DNA of 64,000 bases from Opimibacter sp041746735 (GCA_041746735.1 JBGTGP010000032.1:1-64000); one strand, 5' to 3'; shown: positions 16,684 to 26,305, counted from the first letter of the stretch. Made by a program: numbers and translations. The notes: generated by a model not told the origin, from the sequence alone.

Positions 16684-17925
16684 CTAAACATTGACCCCTA
16701 ATCGCTCCGTCATATACTGCCCAAACACCCGGACATTCTTTCGCAAGCCAGCATGGACCTTGAAAGGAAGCACAAACACTTTCCAAATCAACTCTACCGG
16801 AGGGCGGGAGAAAACACCAAGCCATAACGTCAGCCACCAAAGCAATACCCCCCATACCGGCACACCCAGGGCCACTAACACGATCGCCATGACCACAGAT
16901 ATCAATGGAAACACCACCATCGCCGCACCCAACGATACCGGCCCCTGAAATGTAATCGCTTTGATTTTATTAAATATAACACTCCGCATCACCCGCCATA
17001 TCCAGCCCCCTGACATCCACCACAAGACTTTGAAGCAAAGAAGAAAAAATAATAGCCCTTTCGACGCTGCCAACAATCCGGGAAAATATATCGTATCGCG
17101 GATTTTGTGACGTGTACACACGTGTATATGATCATGCACCTGCCTGATCAACGGGTCATGTCCTGCGGACTCATTGATAGTAGCGGCTACAGCCATCAAA
17201 TCATCATGCACCAAGCCAGTAGGTCGATGTTTTCGAACAGCCGTTAAATACACCGAAGCCAATACATCGTAGTGTCTTTCATATCCATGATCATGGATCG
17301 CGATGACCAAAGGGTGCATCGCCTCAGTCAATGTTTCGGTAAACCGCTCTATAGCCTCACGATCATCACGGGTCGCCTTTTCGGTGGTAAACGGAGCACC
17401 GAATCGAACCACCACATCCGTACCCGGAATCCGGGGCTCAGTAAAATTGACACCAACGGGTAACACGGGCAGTGATGACCCTTCTTCCATTAATGGTAAT
17501 GTGCCGAACGCCAGATGCGCCGTGCCCCGTTGTACAGGACGTAATTTTTTTTCGAGAAGTGTTTTCGCTTCCGGGAAGATCAATACAGCATGTCCCTCCG
17601 CAAGCTTGCGATAGGTCAGATCAAAACTGGAGGCATTTTTCCGGAGATTGCTGATGCCATCTTTTTGCCGGTAGATCGGGATCTGGTTGGTCCAGTTGAA
17701 CAACCATCTGAAGCGTGGATGAAATACATCACCCCGGACCAGATAGTGCAAAGGTCTCCGGATCACCGTCCCCAACAGACTGGCTTCGAAAAACGAACTG
17801 GGGTGGTTACTGGCCACAATCAATGGACCATCAGGTGGAATATGCTCTAAGCCATAGACAATCGTCCTGCGAAAATATACCCGAAGAAAAATGGTCGCCC
17901 ACCACTGAATAATGCGATAAATCAT
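16684..17925 (-). CDS. Glycerol-phosphate/acyl-glycerol-phosphate acyltransferase family membrane protein
   Basis: 413 aa from the ATG at 17925 (MIYRIIQWW). The frame extends 44 codons further upstream, but those would overlap miaA on the other strand and are not protein-like. The PlsC-type core has SNHPSSFFEASLLG (block I, with Glu where Asp is usual in NHPxxFxD variants), IPIYRQKDG (block II), LIFPEAKTLLEKKLRPVQRG (block III, FPEG-like) and LPVLPVGVNF (block IV). Two or more hydrophobic segments near residues 295-375 suggest an inner-membrane protein. Function is acyl transfer in phospholipid synthesis; the exact substrate cannot be told. It is divergent from miaA, with starts 27 bp apart. 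Confidence 0.83.
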   Translation of the reverse strand: MIYRIIQWWATIFLRVYFRRTIVYGLEHIPPDGPLIVASNHPSSFFEASLLGTVIRRPLHYLVRGDVFHPRFRWLFNWTNQIPIYRQKDGISNLRKNASSFDLTYRKLAEGHAVLIFPEAKTLLEKKLRPVQRGTAHLAFGTLPLMEEGSSLPVLPVGVNFTEPRIPGTDVVVRFGAPFTTEKATRDDREAIERFTETLTEAMHPLVIAIHDHGYERHYDVLASVYLTAVRKHRPTGLVHDDLMAVAATINESAGHDPLIRQVHDHIHVCTRHKIRDTIYFPGLLAASKGLLFFLLCFKVLWWMSGGWIWRVMRSVIFNKIKAITFQGPVSLGAAMVVFPLISVVMAIVLVALGVPVWGVLLWWLTLWLGVFSRPPVELIWKVFVLPFKVHAGLRKNVRVFGQYMTERLGVNV

Positions 17926-17951
17926 AACTTGAAGCCCTACTTGGGGAAAAG

Positions 17952-18869
17952 GTGAGCAAAGATAGACCAAACAAACTACTGGTGGTGATCGGAGGTCCGA
18001 CCGCCGTGGGTAAGACCCATGTGGCCATTCAATTAGCCCAAAAGTACACTGCCTCAATCATCAGTGCCGACTCGAGACAGATCTATACTGAACTCCGCAT
18101 CGGAGTCGGCAGGCCGACTCCGGAAGAACTTGATGTCACCCCGCATTATCTCATCGGCCACACGAGCATCCACACGCCCTATAGTGCCGGCATCTTTGTC
18201 AAAGAAGTTACAACATTGCTTCAATCTCTTTTTCAGGAATATGACATTATCATCATGACCGGTGGATCCGGACTGTATGTCAAAGCTTTTCTTGAAGGTT
18301 TGGATGATATTCCGCACGTGCCGGACTCCTATAAAGATAAATGGACAACCCTATGGAAAGAGAAAGGTCTTCCCGCTCTCCTCACGTCACTGCGTCAGTT
18401 AGATCCCGTATATCTCGAACAGGTCGATCAGGCCAATCCCATGCGACTGATTCGTGCATTGGCGGTATCAGAGGCTACAGGTCAGCCCTTCAGTTCATTC
18501 AGGAAAGGAGTAGTGACACCACGGGATTTCAACGTCCTGCCTTTTGTCCTCGAATTGCCACGTGATGTCCTGTATGCCCGTATCAATCAGCGCGTACTCG
18601 ATATGCTACAGGACGGATGGCTTGAGGAAGCCAGAACCTTGCTTCCCTACAAACATTTGAAGGCGCTCCAGACTGTAGGCTATAAAGAACTGTTTGAACA
18701 TCTCGAAGGAAAGATGACACTTGAAACGGCCATTCAGACGATACAGCAGTCGACCAGACGATATGCCAAGCGACAGATGACCTGGTGGCGTCATCAGGGT
18801 GCGTGGCAGCATTTTAGCCCGGATCAGGTGGAAGAAATGGTGAAGGCTATTGAGGGGTTGAGAAGTTGA
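17952..18869 (+). CDS. miaA: tRNA dimethylallyltransferase MiaA
   Basis: 305 aa with a GTG start preceded by a purine-rich GGGGAAAAGG. It transfers a dimethylallyl group to N6 of A37 in tRNAs reading UNN codons. The P-loop is GGPTAVGKTHVA near residues 14-25, followed by the substrate-recognition segment ISADSRQIYTELRIGVGRPTPEEL, GGSGLYVKAFLEGLDDIP near 100, and the C-terminal ALQTVGYKELFEHLEG and STRRYAKRQMTWWR motifs. Length is normal for the family and all key motifs are present. It is divergently arranged with the acyltransferase gene. Confidence 0.97.
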   Translation: MSKDRPNKLLVVIGGPTAVGKTHVAIQLAQKYTASIISADSRQIYTELRIGVGRPTPEELDVTPHYLIGHTSIHTPYSAGIFVKEVTTLLQSLFQEYDIIIMTGGSGLYVKAFLEGLDDIPHVPDSYKDKWTTLWKEKGLPALLTSLRQLDPVYLEQVDQANPMRLIRALAVSEATGQPFSSFRKGVVTPRDFNVLPFVLELPRDVLYARINQRVLDMLQDGWLEEARTLLPYKHLKALQTVGYKELFEHLEGKMTLETAIQTIQQSTRRYAKRQMTWWRHQGAWQHFSPDQVEEMVKAIEGLRS

Positions 18870-19502
18870 GAAGTTGAGGGGTTGAGAAGTTGAGTGTTTA
18901 GAGATTAGTGTTTATTTGGAATGGGTAGACCTATCGATTAGGGTAAGATCATATCGCTCTCAACTGTCCGAACACCGAGGAAGTCCTGTAACTTCCTATT
19001 CTGCCGCCAACCCCTGCGTCACCCTCCGCGCTAGGCTATACTCGTGAACGCCGGGGCGTCCTCCACGCAACCTGACCCGCACCAACGCGCAAATAAAAAA
19101 ATCCATTCGATGAGGGCCAGACCCTGTGACGCCCAAACTGTCCGAGCAACCGGGCGAGATGTTTCATGGTACAACAAGACTCTTCAGGTAGAAATCAAAT
19201 GAAAGAAACAGAAAAGTGAAACACAAACAAGCGTGGCAGTAATCGGGTCGCCTTGGCTAAAACTATAGCGACCAAGGCGAGTTTTTGTCGTCACGAGCTT
19301 GGTTGCTGAGCTGTAGCACATGGATGCGCGATAGCAAGTTGAAGCATGGTTGCTGAGCTGTAGCACATGGAAGGGCGATTGCAAGTCGAAGTATGGTTAC
19401 TTTTTGGGCGATGCAAAAAGTGACAAATCCCCTGACGAAGTCGGATCATACTCCTTCCAACGGAAGCCCATGTAGTGGAACAATTATTGCAGAATTGTTC
19501 CA
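18870..19502. repeat. Repeat-mosaic gap between miaA and alkaline phosphatase
   Basis: No gene is supported. From left to right it holds GAAGTTGAG-type octamer repeats (to about 18910), then a block at about 18930-19085 (CGATTAGGGTAAGATCAT, CTCAACTGTCCGAACACCGA, AACGCCGGGGCGTCCTC, AACCTGACCCGCACCA). That block is repeated in inverted orientation at about 25805-25870 plus 25966-26050, and in part near 46903-47015. A GTCGCC/GCGACCAAGG segment follows near 19248-19280, then two decayed copies of the GGTTGCTGAGCTGTAGCAC element (19301-19396). Near 19428-19475 is AATCCCCTGACGAAGTCGGA, which recurs at about 47163. Confidence 0.75.
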
Positions 19503-20576
19503 CTACAACCCAAGCAACTTCCGCATTTTTTCAAAAATGGCGGTATTGTCATAAATACCCAGGAATGCTTCAGCGCCCGGGCCCGTTGCAAAAACAGGTA
19601 CCATCTGAGAGGAATGGACTTTGGAATTGAACTCCACACGAGGGGATCGCTTGCCTTTCAGACTGATGTATCCGCATTCGTGGTCGGACGTGACGATGAG
19701 TAATGTATTCTCTTCTTTCTGGACACGGGTCACTAATTCTTCCAGCATATCATAGGTATCCTGCATCTCCAGGACTAACCAGTCTACATCATTGGCGTGA
19801 GAGGCCCAGTCGACCTGCGATGCCTCGACCATCATAAAATATCCTTTGTCCGCTCTTTTCTCCAGCGCATCGATCGCCACCTGCACCATCCAGGGCAGAT
19901 AGGTGCGTCCCATCGTGGCCCGTACCGGATCTTCAAACGCTGTAAAACAGGCTATCCGGTTTTCCTTGCTGACCCGGTTCAGTCTGAATTTACCATGGGG
20001 GTCATGCGAGCGGATGATTTCGTAGTTTTTAGCTTTCAAGGCCATGAGCAGATCCATTCGATCGGTGTGGCGATGGGTAAAATATTTTTCACCTCCACCG
20101 ACAAAAACATCAATATCCGAATTCACTAACTGACGCGCGATCTCCTCGTAGGATCCGCGAGAGGGTACATGGGCATAAAAGCATGCCGGGGTAGCATGTA
20201 CCACGGAAGAGGTCACCACAAAACCGGTTTTCATTCCGCTATCCCGGGCCAGTTCGAGGATCGTGGGCACAGGCAGACTGTCGTGCGTGACGCCGATGGC
20301 GGCATTAAACGTCTTGACCCCGCAACTCATCGCTGTACCGGAAGCTCCGCTATCGGTCTCGAGATGGCTGGAACTATGCGTTTTTTGCAAGCCGGCAATC
20401 TCCATTCTCTGAATCGGGGATGGCGGACGATGCAGATATTCCGCCAATGCAATATGCGCCAGGCCCATGCCGTCCACGATGACCAGGATAATATTCCTGG
20501 GCTTATCCGGTGTCACCGGAGCAGGCTGAAACGCAGCGATCAGCACCCCAAAAACCAATATTAATCCGGTCAACAT
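19503..20576 (-). CDS. Alkaline phosphatase (PhoA superfamily)
   Basis: 357 aa. The N-terminus is a signal peptide or anchor (MLTGLILVFGVLIAAFQ), so it is periplasmic or membrane-tethered. The metal and catalytic motifs are VIVDGMG (Asp near 35), ETDSGASGTAMSCGVKT (nucleophile Ser near 76), VHATPACFYAHV, MMVEASQVDWASHAND, TSDHECG and a final VHSSQMVPVFATGPGAE. All zinc and magnesium ligands of the family appear to be present. It hydrolyses phosphate monoesters for phosphate acquisition. No Pho-box-like site was recognised. It is shorter than E. coli PhoA but normal for the Bacteroidota/Bacillus-like type. Confidence 0.93.
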   Translation of the reverse strand: MLTGLILVFGVLIAAFQPAPVTPDKPRNIILVIVDGMGLAHIALAEYLHRPPSPIQRMEIAGLQKTHSSSHLETDSGASGTAMSCGVKTFNAAIGVTHDSLPVPTILELARDSGMKTGFVVTSSVVHATPACFYAHVPSRGSYEEIARQLVNSDIDVFVGGGEKYFTHRHTDRMDLLMALKAKNYEIIRSHDPHGKFRLNRVSKENRIACFTAFEDPVRATMGRTYLPWMVQVAIDALEKRADKGYFMMVEASQVDWASHANDVDWLVLEMQDTYDMLEELVTRVQKEENTLLIVTSDHECGYISLKGKRSPRVEFNSKVHSSQMVPVFATGPGAEAFLGIYDNTAIFEKMRKLLGL

Positions 20577-20670
20577 ACCACAAAACTAATTTTGCATTTC
20601 GATCTGTTAACAATAATTTTACCCTGTCCGGGAAATTATCTCATCTTGGAGATGGTTATAACCAGATTGT

Positions 20671-21702
20671 ATGCGCCAATTATTACTCAGTATCAGTGCC
20701 TATTTCCTATTGTACGGGGCTATATCTGCGCAAAATGAACTGTCCCTTTTTGATACCCTCTATCGTACCGGAGAGGTCCGCATATTGATCACATGTGCCA
20801 TAGATTCCCTGTACCGGACCCAGCGAGAAGAGGTCGACGCCACGATCACCATCACCACAGCTAACGGATGTCTTCTGCAAGAGGAGCCGATGAGCCTCAA
20901 TCTGAGGGGAAAATTCCGTCGGATGAAATGTGTCATGCCACCCCTCATGCTCAATTTCAAAAAATCAACCTTGCGGAAACTCGGTCTGCAAACCCTGGAT
21001 GAAATCAAACTGGTCACGCATTGCCTCGACGGCCGCGAAGGCCAGGAAAATCTGGAGGAAGAACGGTTGTGCTATCAATTATATGAAGCCCTGACAGTCT
21101 ATTCCTACCGGACTATATGGGTACACGTCACGTATCAGGATGCCCACAATCCCGATCGGCAGATCCAATCGGCTGGCTTTCTGCTCGAACCCGACAAAGT
21201 CATGGCCGCACGACTGAATCTAAAGGAGAAGAAAGTATTTAACGTGACCGAAGATTCTCTTGATCTCGTGAGTTACAGTCATGCAGTCGCCTTCAATTTT
21301 CTGATCGGCAACCGGGATTGGAGTATAGTGGCTTCCCGCAATGCTAAACTCTTTTATGACAATCATGCTTCCCACTATATCGTCATACCCTATGATTTTG
21401 ATTATGCCAATGTCGTTGGAGCAACTTATAGACGCGAATCCCCCTCCAAAGCCATCACCCATCCTTTTGACCGGATCTACCAGGGAGAATATTTCACCCC
21501 TTCCGCAGGTAAAATCCTCCAGGAATTTTTAGCTACTGAACCAGTTATGTTGAATGTCGTGCAGACGGCCATCAACCCCCTGGACAAGTCCAGACGAAAG
21601 AAGATTGGAAAATATTTTGAAGAATGGTACACCCACATTCGCAAAGTCAAACCTGAAAACCTGCAATACGGAATGGTATGTCCCTACAGGGGAAGTCTTT
21701 GA
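20671..21702 (+). CDS. Secreted CotH-kinase-like protein
   Basis: 343 aa with a signal peptide (about 1-21, ending AISAQ). The central region has LNLRGKFRRMKC and LVTHCLDG, a FNFLIGNRDWSI motif near 210, and YIVIPYDFDYANVVG near 235. Together these look like the divergent CotH or HipA-like kinase fold seen in secreted Bacteroidota proteins (catalytic GNxD, metal-binding DFD). There is no T9SS domain. The 3' end overlaps the convergent cyclase-TPR gene by 19 bp. The family assignment is by motif only and no substrate can be named. Confidence 0.6.
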   Translation: MRQLLLSISAYFLLYGAISAQNELSLFDTLYRTGEVRILITCAIDSLYRTQREEVDATITITTANGCLLQEEPMSLNLRGKFRRMKCVMPPLMLNFKKSTLRKLGLQTLDEIKLVTHCLDGREGQENLEEERLCYQLYEALTVYSYRTIWVHVTYQDAHNPDRQIQSAGFLLEPDKVMAARLNLKEKKVFNVTEDSLDLVSYSHAVAFNFLIGNRDWSIVASRNAKLFYDNHASHYIVIPYDFDYANVVGATYRRESPSKAITHPFDRIYQGEYFTPSAGKILQEFLATEPVMLNVVQTAINPLDKSRRKKIGKYFEEWYTHIRKVKPENLQYGMVCPYRGSL

Positions 21703-23648
21703 TTTTGACCAAAAATGTCCTCCTTTAGCAACCTGTATTCATTGAATCGCTTGATCTCGTTCCATACCGGATTGACATCGATATAGATCAAAATGGGAAT
21801 CCGGGCCTCAAGTGCCAGTTGTAGCTGAGCAAACATCTCCTGATATTCCTGAGCCCCCAGATGTGCAAGGGCTAAATCATAATGAGGGGAATACGATGGC
21901 AAGTCCTGAGCCACCGACACCATCATGTCCTTGATTTCTTCTGCCTGTTTGGTTTGCAACGTCCTGGCATACGAATATGCCAGACCCGCCAGACCCGCGA
22001 TCGGGAGGGTGGAATGGCTTCTGAAATGTTCAAAGGACTCAATACCTTCCCGTTGACGTCCCATGCTGAATAAGATCCATCCCCGGGCTTCGTACACCGG
22101 AAGAAAATCAGGCCTCATCTTAATGATTTGATCCGATGTCTCGAGTGCTTTTCGAAAATCCCCACTGAAATGAAACGCCCTGGTCATCTCCATCTGTATA
22201 GCCAGATTAAGTGGGTCCATTTTCAGCGCCTTACGAAGCTGTCCAAGCGCGGTTTCAAAATAGCCGGCCGAGATATGGTAGATACCTCCGGCCTGCAACA
22301 CCGAATTGAAAAGGATGAAGTTGTCCTGCTCCTTATGCGTACCTGCCTGTCGAAGATGTCGTGCCACGGCCTCCCAGTCCCAGCTAAAAAACAGATGATA
22401 TAAGGCCCACGACGAATGCGTACGACTGTGATCAGGGGAGAGCCGGTGGGCTTCTTCTACAGCTTCGAGGCATTGTCGGGCTGCATCAGATGGCAATGCC
22501 ATATTGTGATAGCCCTTGAACGCATACGCGCGGGCAAGTGCCGGCCATGCCTGATAAAAATCCATATCCGTTTCAAGCGCTTTTCGGAAATAATGGATCG
22601 CCTGATCGATATACCCCGGCTGCATCTGCTTCCAATAATACCGGCCCCGATGATAATGCTCATACACCTCGGCCTGAGATGACTGTTCCTCCCTGGCAAC
22701 TGGCAGTGCCCGCGCAGGTGATTGCTGAAATCCCGCCTTTAATTTAGTGGCGATCATCAACGCGATTTCATCCTGCAATTGGAATACATCCGATACTTCG
22801 CGATTGTACGTCTCACTCCAGAGGTGAAAATCATCAGCTGCATTGATCAATTGCGCTGTGATGCGCACCTTTTTTCCATGACGACGCACCGAGCCTTCCA
22901 ACACGTGGTCGATACCGAGATCCTGATGCAATTGCCGCAGATTGACCTGCTTGTCTTTGAACGTAAAACTCGACGTGCGACTCGTCACGCGCAGCCCTTC
23001 GATCGCAGAAAGCGCATAGATGATCTGCTCCGTTATCCCGTCTGCAAAAAAATCATTCTCCGGATCCTGACTCAGATTGTAGAGCGGCAATACGAGCAAA
23101 GTCTTTTCCTTATAGCCGATTTTCCCAGCCAATTCAACCGGGTCGGGTACTCTGATCCCATCGCTCACCACCGCGTGGATCCCCATGGGTTGGCGCACAT
23201 TTTTCAACTCAAACTGACCCAGATCCTTGGTTTCAATACCGCCGATAGACCGGAGTTCTTCGACGACACGATCAGAGATCAATACCGAACCCGGTACACT
23301 CATGCGTTCGATCCGACTGGCGATATTGACGCTGTCTCCATAGATGCCATCAGGGCCAAGCAGGATATCACCGGCATTGATCCCGATCCGGAGAGGAATC
23401 TGGGGCGCCTGACTAAACTCCTTTTGCATGTTCAGTGCACATTGGACGGCGTCGATAGCCCGATCAAAAATGCTCAATGTGCCGTCGCCGTAGTACTGAA
23501 TGATCGTGCCTTTATGTTCGCTGGTAAGCCGGTCGACCACTTCCTTGTGCCGCTGCCGGAGCTGGATGGCATAGTCCTCATTCTCCTGCATCAGGGAGGT
23601 ATATCCCTGAATATCATTAAATACGACGGCCGCTTGTCTACGTTTCAT
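21684..23648 (-). CDS. Class III cyclase domain protein with TPR repeats (paralogue of the 12642 gene)
   Basis: 654 aa, cytoplasmic. The cyclase domain (1-165) has both metal aspartates: near 12 (VVFNDIQGYT) and 55 (YYGDGTLSIF), plus YGDSVNIASRIE. Unlike the 12642 paralogue, the metal site is therefore intact. The family linker spans about 185-310 (TLLVLPLYNLSQDPENDFFADGITEQII, HVLEGSVRRHGKKVRITAQ) and TPRs about 330-620 (FYQAWPALARAYAFKGY, LAGLAYSYARTLQT). It is expected to make cAMP or cGMP, with the TPR region responding to partners. A TACCTTTG -7 element is 25 bp upstream. The 3' end overlaps the CotH-like gene by 19 bp in convergent orientation. Confidence 0.89.
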   Translation of the reverse strand: MKRRQAAVVFNDIQGYTSLMQENEDYAIQLRQRHKEVVDRLTSEHKGTIIQYYGDGTLSIFDRAIDAVQCALNMQKEFSQAPQIPLRIGINAGDILLGPDGIYGDSVNIASRIERMSVPGSVLISDRVVEELRSIGGIETKDLGQFELKNVRQPMGIHAVVSDGIRVPDPVELAGKIGYKEKTLLVLPLYNLSQDPENDFFADGITEQIIYALSAIEGLRVTSRTSSFTFKDKQVNLRQLHQDLGIDHVLEGSVRRHGKKVRITAQLINAADDFHLWSETYNREVSDVFQLQDEIALMIATKLKAGFQQSPARALPVAREEQSSQAEVYEHYHRGRYYWKQMQPGYIDQAIHYFRKALETDMDFYQAWPALARAYAFKGYHNMALPSDAARQCLEAVEEAHRLSPDHSRTHSSWALYHLFFSWDWEAVARHLRQAGTHKEQDNFILFNSVLQAGGIYHISAGYFETALGQLRKALKMDPLNLAIQMEMTRAFHFSGDFRKALETSDQIIKMRPDFLPVYEARGWILFSMGRQREGIESFEHFRSHSTLPIAGLAGLAYSYARTLQTKQAEEIKDMMVSVAQDLPSYSPHYDLALAHLGAQEYQEMFAQLQLALEARIPILIYIDVNPVWNEIKRFNEYRLLKEDIFGQNQRLPL

Positions 23649-23673
23649 GGGTCATTTCCGGTCAGGAAGATTG

Positions 23674-23681
23674 CAAAGGTA
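23674..23681 (-). promoter_or_regulatory. Bacteroidota -7 promoter element (TACCTTTG on the minus strand)
   Basis: The minus strand reads TACCTTTG, an exact TAnnTTTG match, 25 bp before the ATG of the cyclase-TPR gene at 23648. No clear -33 TTTG at normal spacing. Confidence 0.5.
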
Positions 23682-23720
23682 TAACACCTGATCAACGCAT
23701 TTTTGGCCTTAACCTTTCTT

Positions 23721-25067
23721 TCACGTATCAGCCAATGTATGCAGGGCCGATATTAATCGATCAAGATCGGCCCTGACCGTATAAACATGCGGCGTCACTC
23801 GGACTCCCTGCACATTATGGTAATCAATGGCTACCGCATGAATCTTGAACCTGTTGTGCAAGGCTTCACCCAATTCACCAGGCGTCATTCCGTCTATTCC
23901 CACCACACTCAGAGCACAACTCCGGTCTGCATGCGTATCGGTCAGTATCCGGATCCGGCTGTGGCCGCGGACCGCATCTGTCCAGTATTTTTTCAGAAAG
24001 TGCAGCCGATCCTGCTTGAGTTTCCCCCCTATCGCCTCATGAAAATCAATGGCCTGGCCGATCGCCTGCTCAATGGCAAAGGAGCGTGTACCCAGGGCCT
24101 CAAACTTGCGAATGTCAGCACTTTCCGGATCCTCACCGGCAAGCAAGGGATATAGCCCTGCAATTTTCTCCTTCTTTACATAGAGTACCCCTGAGCCAAA
24201 TGGAGCACATAACCATTTATGCAAACTCGTGCCGAAATAGTCGGCCCCTAATTCCGGGATCGTAAATTGAATGTGCGCAAAGGAATGCGCACCATCCACC
24301 ACGACCTGCGCCCCTGCTGCATGTGCAAGATCAGCTATGCGTCTGACCGGTGCGATATGGCCGTTCCAGTTGATCAGATGTGTGATATGGACCACTTTTA
24401 CGCCGGCTTTGATCTGTTGGGCGTAGGCGGCGACCAGTTCGTCCTGGCTCATCCGGGGCAGATCGGGCTCCACCCATCGGAGGACTATACCTTCCCGGTG
24501 CTCGCGTTGTCGCCAGGCATTGATCATATTCGGATAGTCCAGACGGGAGAGGACTACTTCGTCTCCCTTTTGCAATCGCAGGCCAAAGATGATCGTCTCC
24601 AAGGCTTCACTGGCATTGCGGCATACGGCAAGTTCGTCAGCCGATGTCCCTGCCATTGACGCCAGCCGCTGGCGTAAGGGCTCACGGCCCTGATCAAGGA
24701 TACGCCACATGTAGTACGAAGGTGCTTCATTACACATCCGGTTGTAGCGCTCAAAAGCTTCCTGCACCAGGATCGGCTGCGGACTGACGCCCCCGTTATT
24801 GAGATTGAGCAGTCCAGGCGACGCGGAATACATATTCTTTATCCGGTACCAGAAAGTTTCATCTTCGATCAGATCCTCCCCTGCCCTGCTGTGTTTCGAG
24901 TCGAGCAGTTGCTGTGTAGTGTCATTCAATCGGTGGGCTGTCGTCGACTGTCGGTAAGTGCGTATCCAGTCAAAGCTGGCTTCCGGTTTCAGCATAGACG
25001 GGATCAGAGGTAATGCGCCTGCGGCAGCGACATGCCCGAGAAACGAACGGCGATGGTAAGACTTCAT
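23721..25067 (-). CDS. Tat-exported class V aminotransferase (isopenicillin-N epimerase-like)
   Basis: 448 aa from the ATG at 25067. The frame opens 36 codons earlier, but MKSYHRRSFLGHVAAAGALP is a clear twin-arginine signal and fixes the start. It is a PLP-dependent fold type I enzyme: LNNGGVSPQP near 90, RNASEALETIIFGL near 150, VVDGAHSFAHI with the PLP-binding Asp near 250, and GTSLHKWLCAPFGSGVLYV with the Schiff-base Lys near 280. It is of the isopenicillin-N epimerase/cysteine desulfurase-like subgroup; the substrate is unknown. A folded PLP protein explains the need for Tat export. It is divergent from the DinB-like gene. Confidence 0.9.
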   Translation of the reverse strand: MKSYHRRSFLGHVAAAGALPLIPSMLKPEASFDWIRTYRQSTTAHRLNDTTQQLLDSKHSRAGEDLIEDETFWYRIKNMYSASPGLLNLNNGGVSPQPILVQEAFERYNRMCNEAPSYYMWRILDQGREPLRQRLASMAGTSADELAVCRNASEALETIIFGLRLQKGDEVVLSRLDYPNMINAWRQREHREGIVLRWVEPDLPRMSQDELVAAYAQQIKAGVKVVHITHLINWNGHIAPVRRIADLAHAAGAQVVVDGAHSFAHIQFTIPELGADYFGTSLHKWLCAPFGSGVLYVKKEKIAGLYPLLAGEDPESADIRKFEALGTRSFAIEQAIGQAIDFHEAIGGKLKQDRLHFLKKYWTDAVRGHSRIRILTDTHADRSCALSVVGIDGMTPGELGEALHNRFKIHAVAIDYHNVQGVRVTPHVYTVRADLDRLISALHTLADT

Positions 25068-25146
25068 TAGGAGTTGCGTTATCTTTTGGTTAATCTGTCT
25101 GATGAAGTTAGAAAAGGTTTGGATCTTACGCGGAAATAAATTGAAT

Positions 25147-25671
25147 ATGTCTATGCAGCGCTTTGTCAGAATCATATCAGTTGTACTCGTGTTGGTACCG
25201 ACAGGAATGATGGGTCAGGGAAATTTTCTGGAGGATTTTAAAATCAAATGGAAAAATGCGGCTGAGTATACGCTGGAGTTTGCCCGGATGATGCCGGAGG
25301 ACTATTATGACTATACGCCGACGCCGGTCGAGATGACGTTTCGCGAACAATTACGTCATATCGCGGGCAATATGATTTGGTTGAGTTCGTCCTATCTCGA
25401 CGGCCAAAAGACGCAAATCGATCCGACGAAAGCTGGACCTTCCAAGAAGGAGATCATCGCCATGCTGGACGCTTCATTTGCCTATGCCGCGACGACTATT
25501 GATCGTTTGAAAGAGCAGGATCTGGATAAGCCGGTTGATTTTTTTGCTGGCAAAATGACCCGTCGTCGGATCTTGCTTTTGCTGACGGATCATGTGACAC
25601 ATCATCGGGGTCAGTTGGTCGTCTACTTGCGGTTGAAAGGCGTGACGCCTCCGAAGTATGTGGGGTGGTAG
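25147..25671 (+). CDS. Secreted DinB-like four-helix protein
   Basis: 174 aa from the ATG at 25147, chosen because MSMQRFVRIISVVLVLVPTG forms a signal peptide ending near MGQG. An upstream ATG at 25102 would add 15 unlikely residues. Helical DinB/YfiT fold with the metal-ligand histidines in QLRHIAGNM and DHVTHHRGQLVVYLRLKGV. These proteins bind divalent metal and often act as thiol-dependent transferases, but this exported member has no known substrate. It is divergent from the Tat aminotransferase and nothing links them functionally except position. Confidence 0.85.
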   Translation: MSMQRFVRIISVVLVLVPTGMMGQGNFLEDFKIKWKNAAEYTLEFARMMPEDYYDYTPTPVEMTFREQLRHIAGNMIWLSSSYLDGQKTQIDPTKAGPSKKEIIAMLDASFAYAATTIDRLKEQDLDKPVDFFAGKMTRRRILLLLTDHVTHHRGQLVVYLRLKGVTPPKYVGW

Positions 25672-26305
25672 TCGGCGAAGCCTCGACGAAGGAGATCCTT
25701 CCGTCGCCGATGCTTTAGCGAAGGCGACCCGATTGCTTTCACGCCTGTTAGTATTTCATGTGCTGTTTCTTGATGTAGATTTTTCTTAACGAGTCTCGTC
25801 GTGCCATGAAACAGGACTTCCTCGGTGTTCGGACAGTTGAGAGCGACATGATCTTTCCCTAATCGATTGGGTAGCATTTCAATATACCTACACTAAACTC
25901 CTAAACTCCTAAACTTCTCAACCTTTCAACTTCTCAACTTCTCAACTTCTCAACTTCTCAACTTAATTGCGCGATGGTGCGGGTCAGGTTGCGTTGAGGA
26001 CGCCCCGGCGTTCACGAGTATAGCCTGGCGCGGAGGGTGACGCAGGGGTTGGGGGCTGCCATGAGATGCCAGAGCAGCAGATGTCAGATGCCAGAGCAGC
26101 AGATGCCAGATGCCAGAGCAGGAAATGCCAGACGCCAGAATATATCGTAACTCTTTAAAAACACCTAAACAATAAACACTTAAACACTTAAACACTTAAA
26201 CACTTAAACACTTAAACACTTAAACACTTAAACACTTAAACCCCTAAACCCCGACCTCCCGCCGGATTGCAAATGTCATCTTACCTTTGAAAAAAATGCC
26301 CCCCG
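25672..26305. repeat. Repeat-mosaic gap between DinB-like and WYL genes
   Basis: No gene is supported. A CGACGAAGGAGATCC/GCGAAGGCGACC segment is at about 25676-25730, related to 47090-47145. Inverted copies of the 18.9-19.1 kb block lie at about 25805-25870 and 25966-26050. AACTTCTC octamer repeats fill about 25890-25965. A GATGCCAGA-type repeat (ATGCCAGAGCAGCAG) occurs four times at about 26058-26140. AACACTTA octamer repeats fill about 26160-26245. Confidence 0.75.
26282..26289 (+). promoter_or_regulatory. Bacteroidota -7 promoter element (TACCTTTG)
   Basis: TACCTTTG is an exact TAnnTTTG match, 16 bp before the ATG of the WYL regulator. The upstream region is simple-sequence repeat, so the -33 element is unclear. 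Confidence 0.5.

Noticed and set aside
17926..18057. 44-codon upstream extension of the acyltransferase
   Set aside because: It overlaps the start of miaA and lacks conserved sequence; the ATG at 17925 begins the conserved protein.
20581..20588. TAGTTTTG on the minus strand as a promoter for the alkaline phosphatase gene
   Set aside because: It lies only 4 bp before the annotated ATG, too close for the transcript to include that start codon.
21684..21702. 19-bp convergent overlap between the CotH-like and cyclase-TPR genes as an annotation error
   Set aside because: Both frames have clear stops and good domain content; short convergent overlaps are common and need no special explanation.
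22779..23684. 301-codon plus-strand frame opposite the cyclase-TPR gene
   Set aside because: Entirely antisense to a well-supported conserved protein; no domain of its own.
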